Assembly: GCA_017307335.1 (NCBI GenBank)
Contig: JAFKFJ010000197.1
Coordinates: 1-34,536 of the forward strand
Direction of reading: 5' to 3'
DNA: 34,536 bases
Origin: Alphaproteobacteria bacterium
GTDB lineage: Bacteria > Pseudomonadota > Alphaproteobacteria > Acetobacterales > Acetobacteraceae
A program made the translations under genes and the position numbers. Of this stretch, positions 24,821-33,493 are shown in pieces. The notes below the pieces were generated by a model. That model saw nothing but the letters and a program-made list of their open reading frames with translations, had not been told where the DNA came from and made no database searches. How positions within the stretch are numbered: the first letter of the stretch is position 1; every line of letters begins with the position of its first letter.

Positions 24821-25305
24821 GGGGCGGCTCCCAACAGCTTGGGCAGCCGGATCAGGTTGTACGCCGCAAGCGCCAGCGTGAAGGCGGCGTCCACCCGCGC
24901 GCGGCCCCGCAGCTTCACCTTGGCCAAGCCAGCGGAGCTTCTGATCCAGCCGAACACCTCTTCGATCCGTTTGCGGCAACGCTGGCTGATGTCATAGCCG
25001 GCATGGCGCGTGGTGCGTCCGTCGACTGCCGTCTTGCGTCGCTTGCCGGTCGTGCTGAGGTGCCCGTCGATTGCGATGTGCGGCGTGACCGACCGCTCCC
25101 TCAGTTCATGCACGAACGGCGTTACGCCATAGGCTTTGTAGCCGAACACCGGCACGGCGATCTCCGCGTCCTGTCGTTGCGCACCTTCCGGCGGCGCTTG
25201 CTTCCTGCCGCGCTTGAGCGTCCAGCGGCCATCACGGTCGATCTGCCGCCTCCGCGGCTTCGACCACCCGGGCGGGGTTTCGCCTTTGCGCAGGGTCGCC
25301 TTCAC
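24817..25305 (-). pseudogene. Rearranged IS5-family transposase relic
   Basis: The C-terminal half is a clear IS5-family DDE transposase: TPFVHELRERSVTPHIA, VDGRTTRHAGYDISQR, RKRIEEVFGWIRS and AAYNLIRLPKLLG. The preceding segment (KGETPPGW, DGRWTLKRGRK, VPVFGYKA) resembles a different IS5 subgroup and is joined directly at a KAY block. The central catalytic Asp region and the N-terminal DNA-binding domain are missing. It is either an internal deletion or a chimera of two elements. The sequence GGCTGTTGAAGAAGTC at 24502-24517 looks like an IS terminus; no matching copy was found near 25305-25384. Confidence 0.75.
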
Positions 25306-25383
25306 ATGGGATGGACCCGATACGTGGCCGCGCGGGGTTGCTGCGGCGCAACATGCTTGTTAGCCTGCCGCGGCCTATACGGC

Positions 25384-26166
25384 ATGGAACGCCCAGTGAC
25401 CACTGCGCCACTGCTCATGACCCGCGCCCTCACGAAGACCTTTCGCGGTCTTGTTGCATTGCGTGACCATTCCATAGTCGTAGAACCAGGGGAGATTGTC
25501 GGCGTGATCGGCCCGAACGGGTCGGGCAAGAGCACGATGTTCAATTGCGTGACGGCGTTCACCCGGCCCACATCCGGCGCCATCGAATTTCAGGGCCGCT
25601 CGCTCGTCGGCAAGAGCCCCACTGCCATCGCCGAGCTTGGCATCGCCCGCACGTTCCAGGGCTCGCGCCTGTTCACCAGCCTTTCGGTATTCGACAACGT
25701 AGCCGCAGCGGCTGGATTGCGACACGGTGTCAATCTGCTCGATGCGGTGCTCGGCACGCCGCGTCTGCACCGGCAGGCGGCCGCGGTGCGCGCGTTCGCC
25801 GAAGAATTGATCGACCTCGTCGGATTGATGCCGCAACGTGACCGCACCGCGGGTGACCTTCCGTACGGCGATCAGCGGCGCCTCGAAATCGCGCGCGCGC
25901 TCGGGACCAAGCCGCGCCTGCTAATGCTGGACGAGCCCGCCGCCGGCCTCAATTCGAGCGAGACGGCGGCGTTGCTACAGCTCATCCGGACGATCCGTGA
26001 CCGGTATCAGGTCGCCGTCATCGTGGTCGAGCACGACATGGATCTGATCATGAACCTGTGCGAGCGGATCCAAGTGCTCGCGACCGGCTCGGTCATCGGC
26101 GAGGGCACGCCCGCAGAGGTGCAAGCCTCGCCCGTCGTTCGGGAGGCATATCTTGGCCACGCTTGA
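25384..26166 (+). CDS. livG: Branched-chain amino acid-type ABC importer ATPase (LivG)
   Basis: First ATPase of a Liv-type importer, 260 residues. It has Walker A GPNGSGKST, the LivG-specific GIARTFQGSRLFTSLSVFDN segment, the signature-position YGDQRRLEIARAL (LivG proteins often replace LSGGQ with xYGxQ), and Walker B RLLMLDEPAAGLN. The start ATG 25384 precedes VTTAPLLMTRALTKTF; the frame upstream is IS shadow. It overlaps livF by 14 bp. Liv systems carry leucine-type amino acids but also amides, urea and aromatic compounds, so the substrate is open. Confidence 0.93.
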   Translation: MERPVTTAPLLMTRALTKTFRGLVALRDHSIVVEPGEIVGVIGPNGSGKSTMFNCVTAFTRPTSGAIEFQGRSLVGKSPTAIAELGIARTFQGSRLFTSLSVFDNVAAAAGLRHGVNLLDAVLGTPRLHRQAAAVRAFAEELIDLVGLMPQRDRTAGDLPYGDQRRLEIARALGTKPRLLMLDEPAAGLNSSETAALLQLIRTIRDRYQVAVIVVEHDMDLIMNLCERIQVLATGSVIGEGTPAEVQASPVVREAYLGHA

Positions 26167-26914
26167 AGCGGCACCGGAGACGCACGACGCGGCTGCGGCC
26201 CCGCCGCTGCTCGCAATCACCGATCTGACGGTCTCCTACGGGCCAGTGCGCGCGTTGAAGGGCGTCTCGCTGCATGTCGAGCAAGGCGAGGTTGTCGCGC
26301 TGCTGGGCGCCAACGGCGCCGGCAAGAGCACGACATTGCGTGCGATCTCGGGCCTCGTGCGGCCGCGCGCGGGTGACATCCGCTTGCGCGGCAGCAGCAT
26401 CATGCGCCTGCCGCCGGCGAAGATCGTGCGCAACGGCGTAGCGCACTGCCCGGAGGGGCGGCGCGTTTTCGCCTCGCTTACGGTTGCCGAGAATCTTCGG
26501 CTGGGGGCGGCATCGCGCGAGGACGCCAGTGGCGTCGACGAAGATCGCGAAAAGCTGCTGTCGCTGTTTCCGATTCTACGCACGCGGCGCAACCAGACCG
26601 CCGGCACCCTCTCCGGCGGTGAGCAGCAGCAGCTTGCGCTGGCCCGTGCGCTGATGGCACGGCCTTCGTTGCTGCTCCTCGACGAACCGTCGCTCGGCGT
26701 GGCCCCGTTGCTGGTGCGCGACATCTTCCGTACACTGGGCCAATTGAAGCGCCAGGGCGTCACGATGCTGCTGGTCGAACAGAACCTGTCGCTCGCGCTC
26801 GACATTGCCGACCGCGCCTATGTGCTCCGCACCGGTGAGGTACGGCTATCGGGAGTTGCGGAGGACCTGCGCGACGGCGAGCGTGTGGCCGAAGCCTATC
26901 TTGGGTCGCGCTGA
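26153..26914 (+). CDS. livF: Branched-chain amino acid-type ABC importer ATPase (LivF)
   Basis: Second ATPase of the Liv-type importer, 253 residues. Motifs are Walker A GANGAGKST, the LivF block GVAHCPEGRRVFASLTVAENL, signature LSGGEQQQLALARAL, Walker B LLLLDEPSLGVAP and the H-loop region LLVEQNLSLAL. The start is a TTG at 26153 preceded by GGGAGG at good spacing; it lies inside livG and gives 14 bp of overlap. The stop overlaps the livH start (TGATG). Confidence 0.94.
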   Translation: MATLEAAPETHDAAAAPPLLAITDLTVSYGPVRALKGVSLHVEQGEVVALLGANGAGKSTTLRAISGLVRPRAGDIRLRGSSIMRLPPAKIVRNGVAHCPEGRRVFASLTVAENLRLGAASREDASGVDEDREKLLSLFPILRTRRNQTAGTLSGGEQQQLALARALMARPSLLLLDEPSLGVAPLLVRDIFRTLGQLKRQGVTMLLVEQNLSLALDIADRAYVLRTGEVRLSGVAEDLRDGERVAEAYLGSR

Positions 26915-27816
26915 TGGATTACGCCGACTACCTCATCCAGCAGGGCATCAACGCGATCAGCCTGGGTAGCCTGTATGCGCTGGTTGCCGTTGGGCTGTCG
27001 ATCGTCTTCGGAATCCTGCGGCTCACCAACTTCGCGCACGGCGACATGATGATGGTGGGCGCGTTCTCGACACTGCTGAGCAGCCTCGCCGGCGTTCCGT
27101 TCCTTTGGGGCATCGGCATTGGCGTGGTGGCGGGAGCGGCGGGCGGCATGATCATGGAGCGCGTCGCCTACCGTCCCGTGCGCGGCGCGCCGGACGTGAC
27201 CCTGCTGCTGACCAGTCTCGCGGTCACGTATATACTGGAGAATCTTGGCATCCTTGTGTTCGGCAGCTCGCCGAAGAATTTTCCGCTGCCCGACTGGCTC
27301 GACACATCGTGGGAGTTCCGTGATGGTGCGTTGACCTTTACCAGCATCAACGTGCTGACCGTGGCGCTCACGGTGGTCTCGCTGCTCTTCCTTGGCTGGT
27401 TCGTGACGCGTACGACGACCGGCCTCGGCATGCGGGCGGCGGCGGAAGACATGGGGGCGGCGCATCTCGTCGGCCTCAACGTCAACCGGCTGATCGTCGC
27501 CGCCTTTGCACTGGCTTCGGCCTACGCCGGCCTTGCGGGTGTGCTGTGGGCGGCGCAGGCTGGCGTCGTGCAACCGCTGATGGGCTTCACACCGCTACTG
27601 AAGGCGTTTGTCGCGGCCATCATCGGCGGTTTTGGCAGCATCGGCGGCGCACTGTTCGGCGGCTACCTGCTCGGCACGCTGGAGGTGGCGATCGTCGCCT
27701 TCCTGCCGGACGAGATTTCGCCCTATCGGGACCCGATCGTCTTCGCGCTGCTGATCGTCTTCCTGCTGTTCCGTCCCGGCGGCATCCTGCAGCCGAACCG
27801 CGAAGAAAAGTTGTGA
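26914..27816 (+). CDS. livH: Branched-chain amino acid-type ABC importer permease (LivH)
   Basis: Inner-membrane permease of 300 residues with about eight hydrophobic helices. Family landmarks are the N-terminal INAISLGSLYALVAVGLSIV-like helix, ILRLTNFAHGDMMMVGAF, the region MRAAAEDMGAAHLVGLNVNR that contacts the ATPases, and GFTPLLKAFVAAIIGGFGSI near the C-terminus. The start codon overlaps the livF stop, and the stop overlaps the livM GTG start, so it is translated as part of a tightly coupled set. Confidence 0.94.
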   Translation: MDYADYLIQQGINAISLGSLYALVAVGLSIVFGILRLTNFAHGDMMMVGAFSTLLSSLAGVPFLWGIGIGVVAGAAGGMIMERVAYRPVRGAPDVTLLLTSLAVTYILENLGILVFGSSPKNFPLPDWLDTSWEFRDGALTFTSINVLTVALTVVSLLFLGWFVTRTTTGLGMRAAAEDMGAAHLVGLNVNRLIVAAFALASAYAGLAGVLWAAQAGVVQPLMGFTPLLKAFVAAIIGGFGSIGGALFGGYLLGTLEVAIVAFLPDEISPYRDPIVFALLIVFLLFRPGGILQPNREEKL

Positions 27817-28868
27817 GCCACACCATTCGCACCCGCCTGATCGTCGCCGCCGCGATCCTGCTGGCCGCGATCGTCGCGGTGTTCGGTCCCGGCTTGCTCG
27901 GCGACTACTTCACCCGCATCCTGCTGTTGATCTGCATGAACGGCGTGCTGGTCGCGTCACTGGGACTCTGCAACGGCTTCACGGGCGTGTTTTCCCTGGG
28001 CCATGTCGGATTCGTCGCGACGGCCGCCTATGTCAACGGCATCCTATCGCTGACCGCCGAACAGTCGGCCTCGTTGCTACCCAACCTGCCGGCATGGCTC
28101 AGCGGCTGGGGCATGCATTTCCTGCCGGCAACGCTGATCGCCGGCCTCGTAACCGCTGCGTTGGCCGCGCTCGTCGGCCTGCCGCTGATGCGGCTGTCGG
28201 GACACTTCGTCTCGGTGGCGACGATGGGCTTTCTGATCATCGTCAACGGCGTGCTGGTCAACGCCGACGAGTTCACCCGTGGCTCACGCACGTTCACCGG
28301 CGTCCCGCTGGATACCACGCTGCCTTGGGCGATGGGCTGGCTCGTGATCACTCTGCTGGTGCTCGCCCGCATCATCTACTCGCCGATCGGTCGCGCGATG
28401 CGCGCCGTGCGCGACAACGCGATCGCCGCCCGCGGCATTGGTATTAACGTGCTGCGAACGCGGCTGCTCGCGTTTGTTGTTGGCGCCTTCTTCGCCGGCG
28501 TCGGTGGCTCGCTGTACGCGCGCTATCTGGGGTCGTTCTCGCCCGCAACGTTCTACTTTTCCATGATGATCAACCAGATCGCGATGCTCGTCCTGGGCGG
28601 CATGGGCAGCCTGAGCGGCGCGATGATCGGCGTTGTCGTGATTGGCACCATGACCGAACTGCTGCGGGCCCTCGAGCGCGGGTTCAGCATCGACGGCGTC
28701 ACCATGCCGCCGCTGTTCGGCGCAAGCCAGATTGCGCTTGGCTTGGTGTTCATTCTTATCATGATCTACCGCCCGACCGGGATCGCCGGGGGTCGTGAGA
28801 TCGTCCTGTGGCCGCGCACGTCCACCCGCCCGGCGCCTTCGGTCGAGGAGGCACCGAGCCGGAACTAG
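27813..28868 (+). CDS. livM: Branched-chain amino acid-type ABC importer permease (LivM)
   Basis: Second permease, 351 residues, partner of LivH. Landmarks are LGLCNGFTGVFSLGHVGF, LPLMRLSGHFVSVATMGF, the ATPase-contact stretch MRAVRDNAIAARGIGINV, and MLVLGGMGSLSGAMIG near the C-terminus. I choose GTG 27813, which overlaps the livH stop as GTGA; the longer frame starting inside livH has no homology. Thirty-five bp separate it from the binding-protein gene. Confidence 0.93.
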   Translation: MSHTIRTRLIVAAAILLAAIVAVFGPGLLGDYFTRILLLICMNGVLVASLGLCNGFTGVFSLGHVGFVATAAYVNGILSLTAEQSASLLPNLPAWLSGWGMHFLPATLIAGLVTAALAALVGLPLMRLSGHFVSVATMGFLIIVNGVLVNADEFTRGSRTFTGVPLDTTLPWAMGWLVITLLVLARIIYSPIGRAMRAVRDNAIAARGIGINVLRTRLLAFVVGAFFAGVGGSLYARYLGSFSPATFYFSMMINQIAMLVLGGMGSLSGAMIGVVVIGTMTELLRALERGFSIDGVTMPPLFGASQIALGLVFILIMIYRPTGIAGGREIVLWPRTSTRPAPSVEEAPSRN

Positions 28869-28903
28869 GCCGACTGTCAACGTCAAAACTGGGGAGAACA
28901 CGT

Positions 28904-30076
28904 ATGAGGCGTAGAGATCTCGTCGCGGCAGTCATACTCGCCGCTGGCTTTTGGCCGCTGCCGTTCGCGCCCGCGCATGCGGCCGATACGATCAAGCTCG
29001 GCATCCTCTACAACGTAACGGGGAATCAGGCCTCGCTCGACGGTCCGTCGCTGAACGGCGCCAAGCTGGCGGCAAAGGAAATCAATGCCGCCGGCGGCGT
29101 GCTCGGCAAGCAGCTCGAACTTGCGATCTACGACGGCAAGTCCGATGCTAGCGCGATCACCACGGCCACCAGCCAGCTCATCAATTCCGACAAGGTCGTG
29201 GCCATCGTCGGCCTGAACGACACCGACGCGGTGCTGGCCGCCGCGCCGCAGTTCGAGAAGGCTGGCATCCCGTTCATCACGCCGGGCGCCACGTCGCCGA
29301 AGCTGCCGTCGCAAGCTGGCAAAGAGCTGTTTCTGGCTTGCTTCGGGGATAACGTGCAGGCTGGCGCCGGGGCCGAATACGCGCTCAAGACATTGAAGTT
29401 CAAGACGGCGTACTTGTGGACCGATACCTCCGCGGAGTACACCACACTGCTCTCTGCCTATTTTACCAAGGCGTTCCAGCATGGCGGCGGCAAGATCCTC
29501 GCGAAAGACAGCTACAAGACCGGCGACAAGAGCTTTACCGCGCAGATCACCAAGCTCAAGGCGAGCAGGCCGAAGCCCGATTTCCTGTACGTTGCCGCAA
29601 ACCCGGACGATATCGGCCTGGTGGTCAAGCAACTTCGCCAGGCCGGGGTGAAGTTGCCAGTGTTTGGCGGCGACGGCTACGACACGCCGCTGCTGCTCGA
29701 TGTCGGCGGCGAGGCGGCGAACAACGTCTATTTCACCACGCACTCCTTCCTGGGCGAGAACACCACCGCGCCGATCAAGGCATTCAAGGCAGCGTATAAG
29801 GCTGCGTACCATACCGATCCGGAAAACGTCTTCGTTGCGCTCGCCTATGACGGCGTCAGGCTGATGGCCGATGCGATCAAGCGGGCCGGATCCACCGACC
29901 CCGAGAAGATCCGTGAGGCGCTGGCGGCAACGAAGGGCTTCCCCGGCATCACCGGCACCATCAGCTACGCGCCAGGCAAGGCAATCCCCGACAAGACCGT
30001 CACCATCATTCATGTGAAGGACAAGATGCTGACGCTCGGTGGGGAACTGACCCCCGCGTACGTTCCCGATCCCTGA
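28904..30076 (+). CDS. livK: Periplasmic amino-acid-type binding protein (LivK/J-like)
   Basis: Ligand-binding protein of the Liv-type importer, 390 residues, peripla_BP_6 family. A Sec signal peptide is clear: MRRRDLVAAVILAAGF, cleaved near AHA-AD. The mature protein starts DTIKLGILYNVTGNQASLDG, with family segments AKLAAKEINAAGGVLGKQLE, IVGLNDTDAVLAAAPQFEKA and PFITPGATSP. GGGGAG precedes ATG 28904. The ligand is unknown. A strong hairpin follows the stop by 7 bp, which ends the operon. Confidence 0.94.
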   Translation: MRRRDLVAAVILAAGFWPLPFAPAHAADTIKLGILYNVTGNQASLDGPSLNGAKLAAKEINAAGGVLGKQLELAIYDGKSDASAITTATSQLINSDKVVAIVGLNDTDAVLAAAPQFEKAGIPFITPGATSPKLPSQAGKELFLACFGDNVQAGAGAEYALKTLKFKTAYLWTDTSAEYTTLLSAYFTKAFQHGGGKILAKDSYKTGDKSFTAQITKLKASRPKPDFLYVAANPDDIGLVVKQLRQAGVKLPVFGGDGYDTPLLLDVGGEAANNVYFTTHSFLGENTTAPIKAFKAAYKAAYHTDPENVFVALAYDGVRLMADAIKRAGSTDPEKIREALAATKGFPGITGTISYAPGKAIPDKTVTIIHVKDKMLTLGGELTPAYVPDP

Positions 30077-30083
30077 TCCGGCC

Positions 30084-30112
30084 AGCACCCCGGAGGCGTT
30101 CTCCGGGGTGCT
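30084..30112 (+). terminator. Hairpin terminator after livK
   Basis: Perfect 12-bp arms AGCACCCCGGAG and CTCCGGGGTGCT around the loop GCGTT, 7 bp past the livK stop. The T tract is short (only TTG nearby), so termination could be weak or factor-assisted. The position at the end of the liv operon supports the call. Confidence 0.75.
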
Positions 30113-30239
30113 TGACGAACGTGAGGCCGTGCAGAAGGCGCCGTGGCCTAGATGATCTCGCCAGCGATGTAGCTGGCTTCATCGCCCGCCGCGGACCTTA
30201 CGACCGGCGCTGGTCCCTCGGACCAGCCGGCGCGACCAA

Positions 30240-30575
30240 GTGGCGAGGCGGCACCCGTTGCGGCAATCTCGTCGCCCCGAGTTCATCGCCAAGGCGCTAC
30301 GGGCGTGGATCGACAATGTCGGCACCCGGACCGTCTATATCGAGCCTGGTAGTCCATGGGAGAAGGCACTACGAGAGCTTCAACTCGAAGCTGCGCGACG
30401 AGTTGCTCGACGGCGAGATCTTCGACAGCCTTCGCGAGGCCGAGGTGCTGAGCGAGGCGTGGCGTCGGCACTACAACACCGCCAAGCCGCACAGCTCCCT
30501 TGGCTACCGCCCCCAGATCCCGAGGCGATCCTGCCCCGAACCGCCGCAGCACTTCTGTGGCCGCAACACACCATA
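30240..30575 (+). pseudogene. IS3-family transposase C-terminal relic, frameshifted
   Basis: Only the end of the integrase-core domain remains. One frame carries PEFIAKALRAWIDNVGTRTV and YIEPGSPWE. The next frame continues YESFNSKLRDELLDGEIFDS and WRRHYNTAKPHSSLGYRP, and PEAILPRTAAALLWPQ is back in the first frame. The final Glu of the DDE triad (the E of YESFN) is present; the Asp residues and the helix-turn-helix ORF are missing. Its downstream end abuts the lysR pseudogene at about 30575, so the insertion may have cut lysR. Confidence 0.82.
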
Positions 30576-30576
30576 A

Positions 30577-31139
30577 CCTGCGCTAACAAGGCTCAGATGC
30601 CGATCGAGGCCGGCATCCTGGCGCAGTATGCGCTCCGGTCCGACGCGATGGAGCTTGTTGGCCAGCAATCGTTCGAGTTCCGGACCTGGGCCGTGTTGCG
30701 GAAGGAGAAATCGCTCGCGCGAAAGGTCTTGCCAGTGAATCGGGCCGCGATCCCCGAGCGGGTGTTGCTCAGGCAGCGCGGCGATTACTCGCGCACTCCA
30801 GAGCGGCAGCGCCGATCATCCCAAGTTGGGTGACATGAGGTCATGATCGCCACATCGATGGTGTTGCCAGCCAACGCGCAGAGCAAGCGATCATGACCGC
30901 CGTCGATCGCGTGGATATCGACATCAGGAAATCGACGATGATACTCCAGAAGGGTCGCGTGCATGTTGCCGGCGGCCGGCGAGGCACAAACGCCGATCGT
31001 CAGCCGCCCATTCTCGCCGCGGCTCCGGGCCCTCAATCTCTGTAGGGGGGAATCGGTTTCGTTGACGAGTCATCGCGCTGTTTCAAGGAACTCTTGGCCG
31101 GCGATGGTCAATCGAGTGCCACCGCTATACCAAGACTCC
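30577..31139 (-). pseudogene. LysR-family regulator pseudogene trapped between two insertion sequences
   Basis: Read on the minus strand, the fragment starts YSGGTRLTIAGQEFLETAR, the end of a LysR helix-turn-helix. An in-frame TGA at 31070-31072 comes next, followed by LVNETDS. The effector domain reads RGENGRLTIGVCASPAAGNM, then EYHRRFPDVDIHAIDGGHDR and NTIDVAIMTS. Around 30800-30815 a frameshift moves the reading to LPLWSARVIAALPEQHPL, IHWQDLSRERFLLPQHGPG and DAGLDRHLSLVSAGYGV. It ends where IS3-family sequence begins. The HTH start is lost at the IS630 side. It may have regulated a neighbouring operon such as liv before decay. Confidence 0.85.
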
Positions 31140-31143
31140 CTGA

Positions 31144-32201
31144 TCAGAACCCATGAGCCGAATGGCGCAGACCGAGGGACATGATGGTCCAGGGTGTGGC
31201 TTCGAGTTGGTTCCAAGCGTGGCAGCAGTGATCGACGATGGCGGTGTCGCTGTCGAAGATGCGATTGGAGAGCCAGTTGTCACGCATGAACTGCCAGACG
31301 TTTTCCTGGGGGTTCAGCTCGGGGCATTTTGCCGGCAGTGGCACGATGGTGAGGTTGCTCGGCACGACGAGCTTCCCCGAAAGATGCCATCCGGCCTGAT
31401 CGAGCAGCAGCGCGGCATGCTGGCCGGGTGCGACCTCGGCTGCGATGGCGGCGAGGTGCAGGTTCATGGCGGCGGTGTTGCACCATGGCAGGACCAGCCC
31501 GCACGCCTTGCCTTCGGCCGGGCAGATGGCACCGAAGAGATAAGCGGAGGCGGTGCGCTGGTCATGCGGCGCCGAGGGACGCGTGCCGCGGCGTGCCCAG
31601 CGGCGGGTGATCTTGTTCTTCTGACCGACCCTGGCCTCATCGCCGAACCAGACCTCTACGTCGCCGAGGGCGATGCCGCGTTGCTGCGCGATCGCCGCCA
31701 GCAGGGCGGGGAAGTTTTTTTAAAGGCCTCGACGGCGCCTTCGCTCTGAGCATGGTGGCGTGGCCGCGCCGACAGTTTGCGATACCCCATCGCGCGCAAC
31801 TCGCGGCCGAGCGTCTGCTTCGACACGCTGATCTCGAACTCCTCCCAGGCCCATTGGCAAAGGTCGATGATCCGCCAGCGGACCACGCCATGCACGGCCG
31901 GGATCGGCCCGCTTTCGATCATCGCCGCCAGCGCCACGCGGTGCCGGTCGTTGAGGCGCGGCGGCTGCCCGGGGGCCTTGCGATCGATCAGGCCCGCGGG
32001 GCCATGCGTGTTGAACCGGATCACCCAGTCGCGGACGATCTGCAATGTCACGCCGCCGATCGCCGCCGCTTGCGTGCGGCTCGCCCCATCATAGACCGCC
32101 GCCAGCGCCAGCAACCGGCGCACCTGCTTGGCGTCCTTACTCAGCCGCGCCGCACGGCGCACCCGCGTCGCATCAAAATCCGGCCGCAGTGGCGTCGGCA
32201 T
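31144..32201 (-). mobile_element. IS630-family transposase in two frames joined at an A7 run
   Basis: DDE transposase of an IS630-type element that targets TA. Frame A (from ATG 32201, preceded by AGGAGG) carries the helix-turn-helix half: TQAAAIGGVTLQIVRDWVIR and GVVRWRIIDLCQWAWEEFEI. At 31715-31721 an A7 run on the coding strand allows a -1 shift into frame B. That frame holds VEVWFGDEARVGQKN, AALLLDQAGWHLSGK and CPELNPQENVWQF, giving an intact DDE set. The joined product would be about 352 residues, normal for the family. Terminal repeats could not be fixed; imperfect similarity exists between about 31128-31150 and 32222-32245. Confidence 0.85.
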
Positions 32202-32283
32202 GGCGGACCTCCTCATCTCGCCAGCTTTGAATCACGGCAGCCCCGCGTCGCGGAATCCCCCAATGAGCCACCATCAGCAGGTC

Positions 32284-33060
32284 TCGGTATTACCTATGCT
32301 GTCGATGCCGGAATCATCACGACCAATCCCGCTCATGGGCTGAAGAAGCCCAAGGACAATGTGCCAGCCGGCGGCTCACGGATGACGAATATCGGATTTT
32401 GGGCGAGATGCTGCGGGCCGCCGAGAAGAAGGAGAAGTACGCCACTACGCTCGGGATCATCCGCCAGATCGCGCTGGCCGGCTCCCGCCGCAGCGAGATC
32501 ATCGGGCTGAAGTGGACGGAAACCGATACGGACGCGAGTTGTCTGCGCCTGGTCAACAGCAAGGAGGGCGTCTCGGTCCGTCCCATCGGGCTCCCTGTGG
32601 TCGAGTTTCTCGAAGCGCACCGAAAGACGCGGACCGGCTCCTATGTCTTTCCGGGCTATGGCGAGGACAACGCCTTCGGCGGCTTCCCCAATCATTGGAG
32701 GCAACTGTTCAGGAACTCGCCCTTGTCGGATGTCACGCCCCACGTCCTGCGACACAGCTTCGCCAGCATTGGCAATGATCTAGGGTTCACGGAAGTTGCG
32801 ATTGCAGCCCTGATCGGACATGCCAAGGGATCGGTGACGAGCAAATACGTTCACACGCTCGATACGGCGCTTATCATGGCAGCCGACACTGTCGCCGGCT
32901 ACGTCCAGGGTCTTACTCGACGGCAAGGAATTCAAGCAAACAGCCTACGCGCTGGACCGCGATTCCCGCAAAGCGGCGCTCGCGCGCTTCCTTCTCAAGG
33001 CGTCAGGAGAGAACGAGAACACGGAGGCGACGGAAGATCAGCGTATCGCGGCCCAGGCCC
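32284..33060 (+). pseudogene. Second tyrosine-type integrase, 5'-truncated and frameshifted
   Basis: Catalytic part of a phage/island integrase. It starts with GITYAVDAGIITTNPAHGLK, then a frame change near 32365. The body is RLTDDEYRILGEMLRAAEKK, IALAGSRRSEIIGLKW (first Arg), PHVLRHSFASIGNDLG (HxxR) and IAALIGHAKGSVTSKYVH (His and catalytic Tyr). Another frame change near 32915 moves the C-terminal tail to LDGKEFKQTAYALDRDSRKA and beyond. The catalytic core from 32372 to 32915 is open, but the N-terminal arm-binding domain is missing next to the IS630 element. The tail overlaps the 3' end of vapC on the other strand. Confidence 0.82.
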
Positions 33061-33478
33061 GGCGATACGCAGCCTTGAACGGGTCAATCACCTTCACGCC
33101 ACGTCCGTCGAAGTCCTTGACGTTGCGCGTGACGACGATCAGGCCATGCACGCGTGCGGTCGCGGCAAGGCCTGCATCATCGACATGCTTCTCGCTCTCG
33201 CCGAGCGCCTCGCCCCAGGCCACGGCGACCGCTCGGTCGATCGGCAAAATTCGCTCCTCGAACGCATCGAAGATCGCCGTGACAGTGGCGCCCAATGCCG
33301 CTGCCGTTTCGGGCTTCGTTTTTCTGAGCTTGACGATACCCTTCGCGATCTCGCGCACCGTGAGCGCGCTGATCGCGAGATCGGCGTCGTCGACGCTCTT
33401 CAGGCAGGCAGCCACATTCTTATGCGGTGAGGTCTTGCCGAGTTCGCGCAGGACGTTCGTGTCGAGCAGATATTTCAT
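33038..33478 (-). CDS. VapC-type PIN-domain toxin
   Basis: Ribonuclease toxin of a type II toxin-antitoxin pair, 146 residues. The PIN acidic residues are Asp6 (YLLDTNVLREL), Glu43 (LTVREIAKGI), Asp100/101 (VDDAGLAATA) and Asp122/124 (TRNVKDFDGRGV), so the Mg-binding site looks intact. It lies 15 bp after the antitoxin gene and is probably expressed from the same promoter. VapC toxins cleave tRNA or rRNA; the target is not predictable here. Its last codons overlap the relic of the second integrase. Confidence 0.92.
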   Translation of the reverse strand: MKYLLDTNVLRELGKTSPHKNVAACLKSVDDADLAISALTVREIAKGIVKLRKTKPETAAALGATVTAIFDAFEERILPIDRAVAVAWGEALGESEKHVDDAGLAATARVHGLIVVTRNVKDFDGRGVKVIDPFKAAYRRAWAAIR

Positions 33479-33493
33479 CCGCCGGCGTTGCTA

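Noticed and set aside
30209..30227. GCTGGTCC-CTC-GGACCAGC hairpin
   Set aside because: An 8-bp stem without a T tract between the liv terminator and the IS3 relic; could be IS debris, not enough to call a feature.
30576..30833. Plus-strand open frame after the IS3 relic
   Set aside because: The minus strand over the same bases encodes a clear LysR effector-domain segment; the plus frame has no motif.
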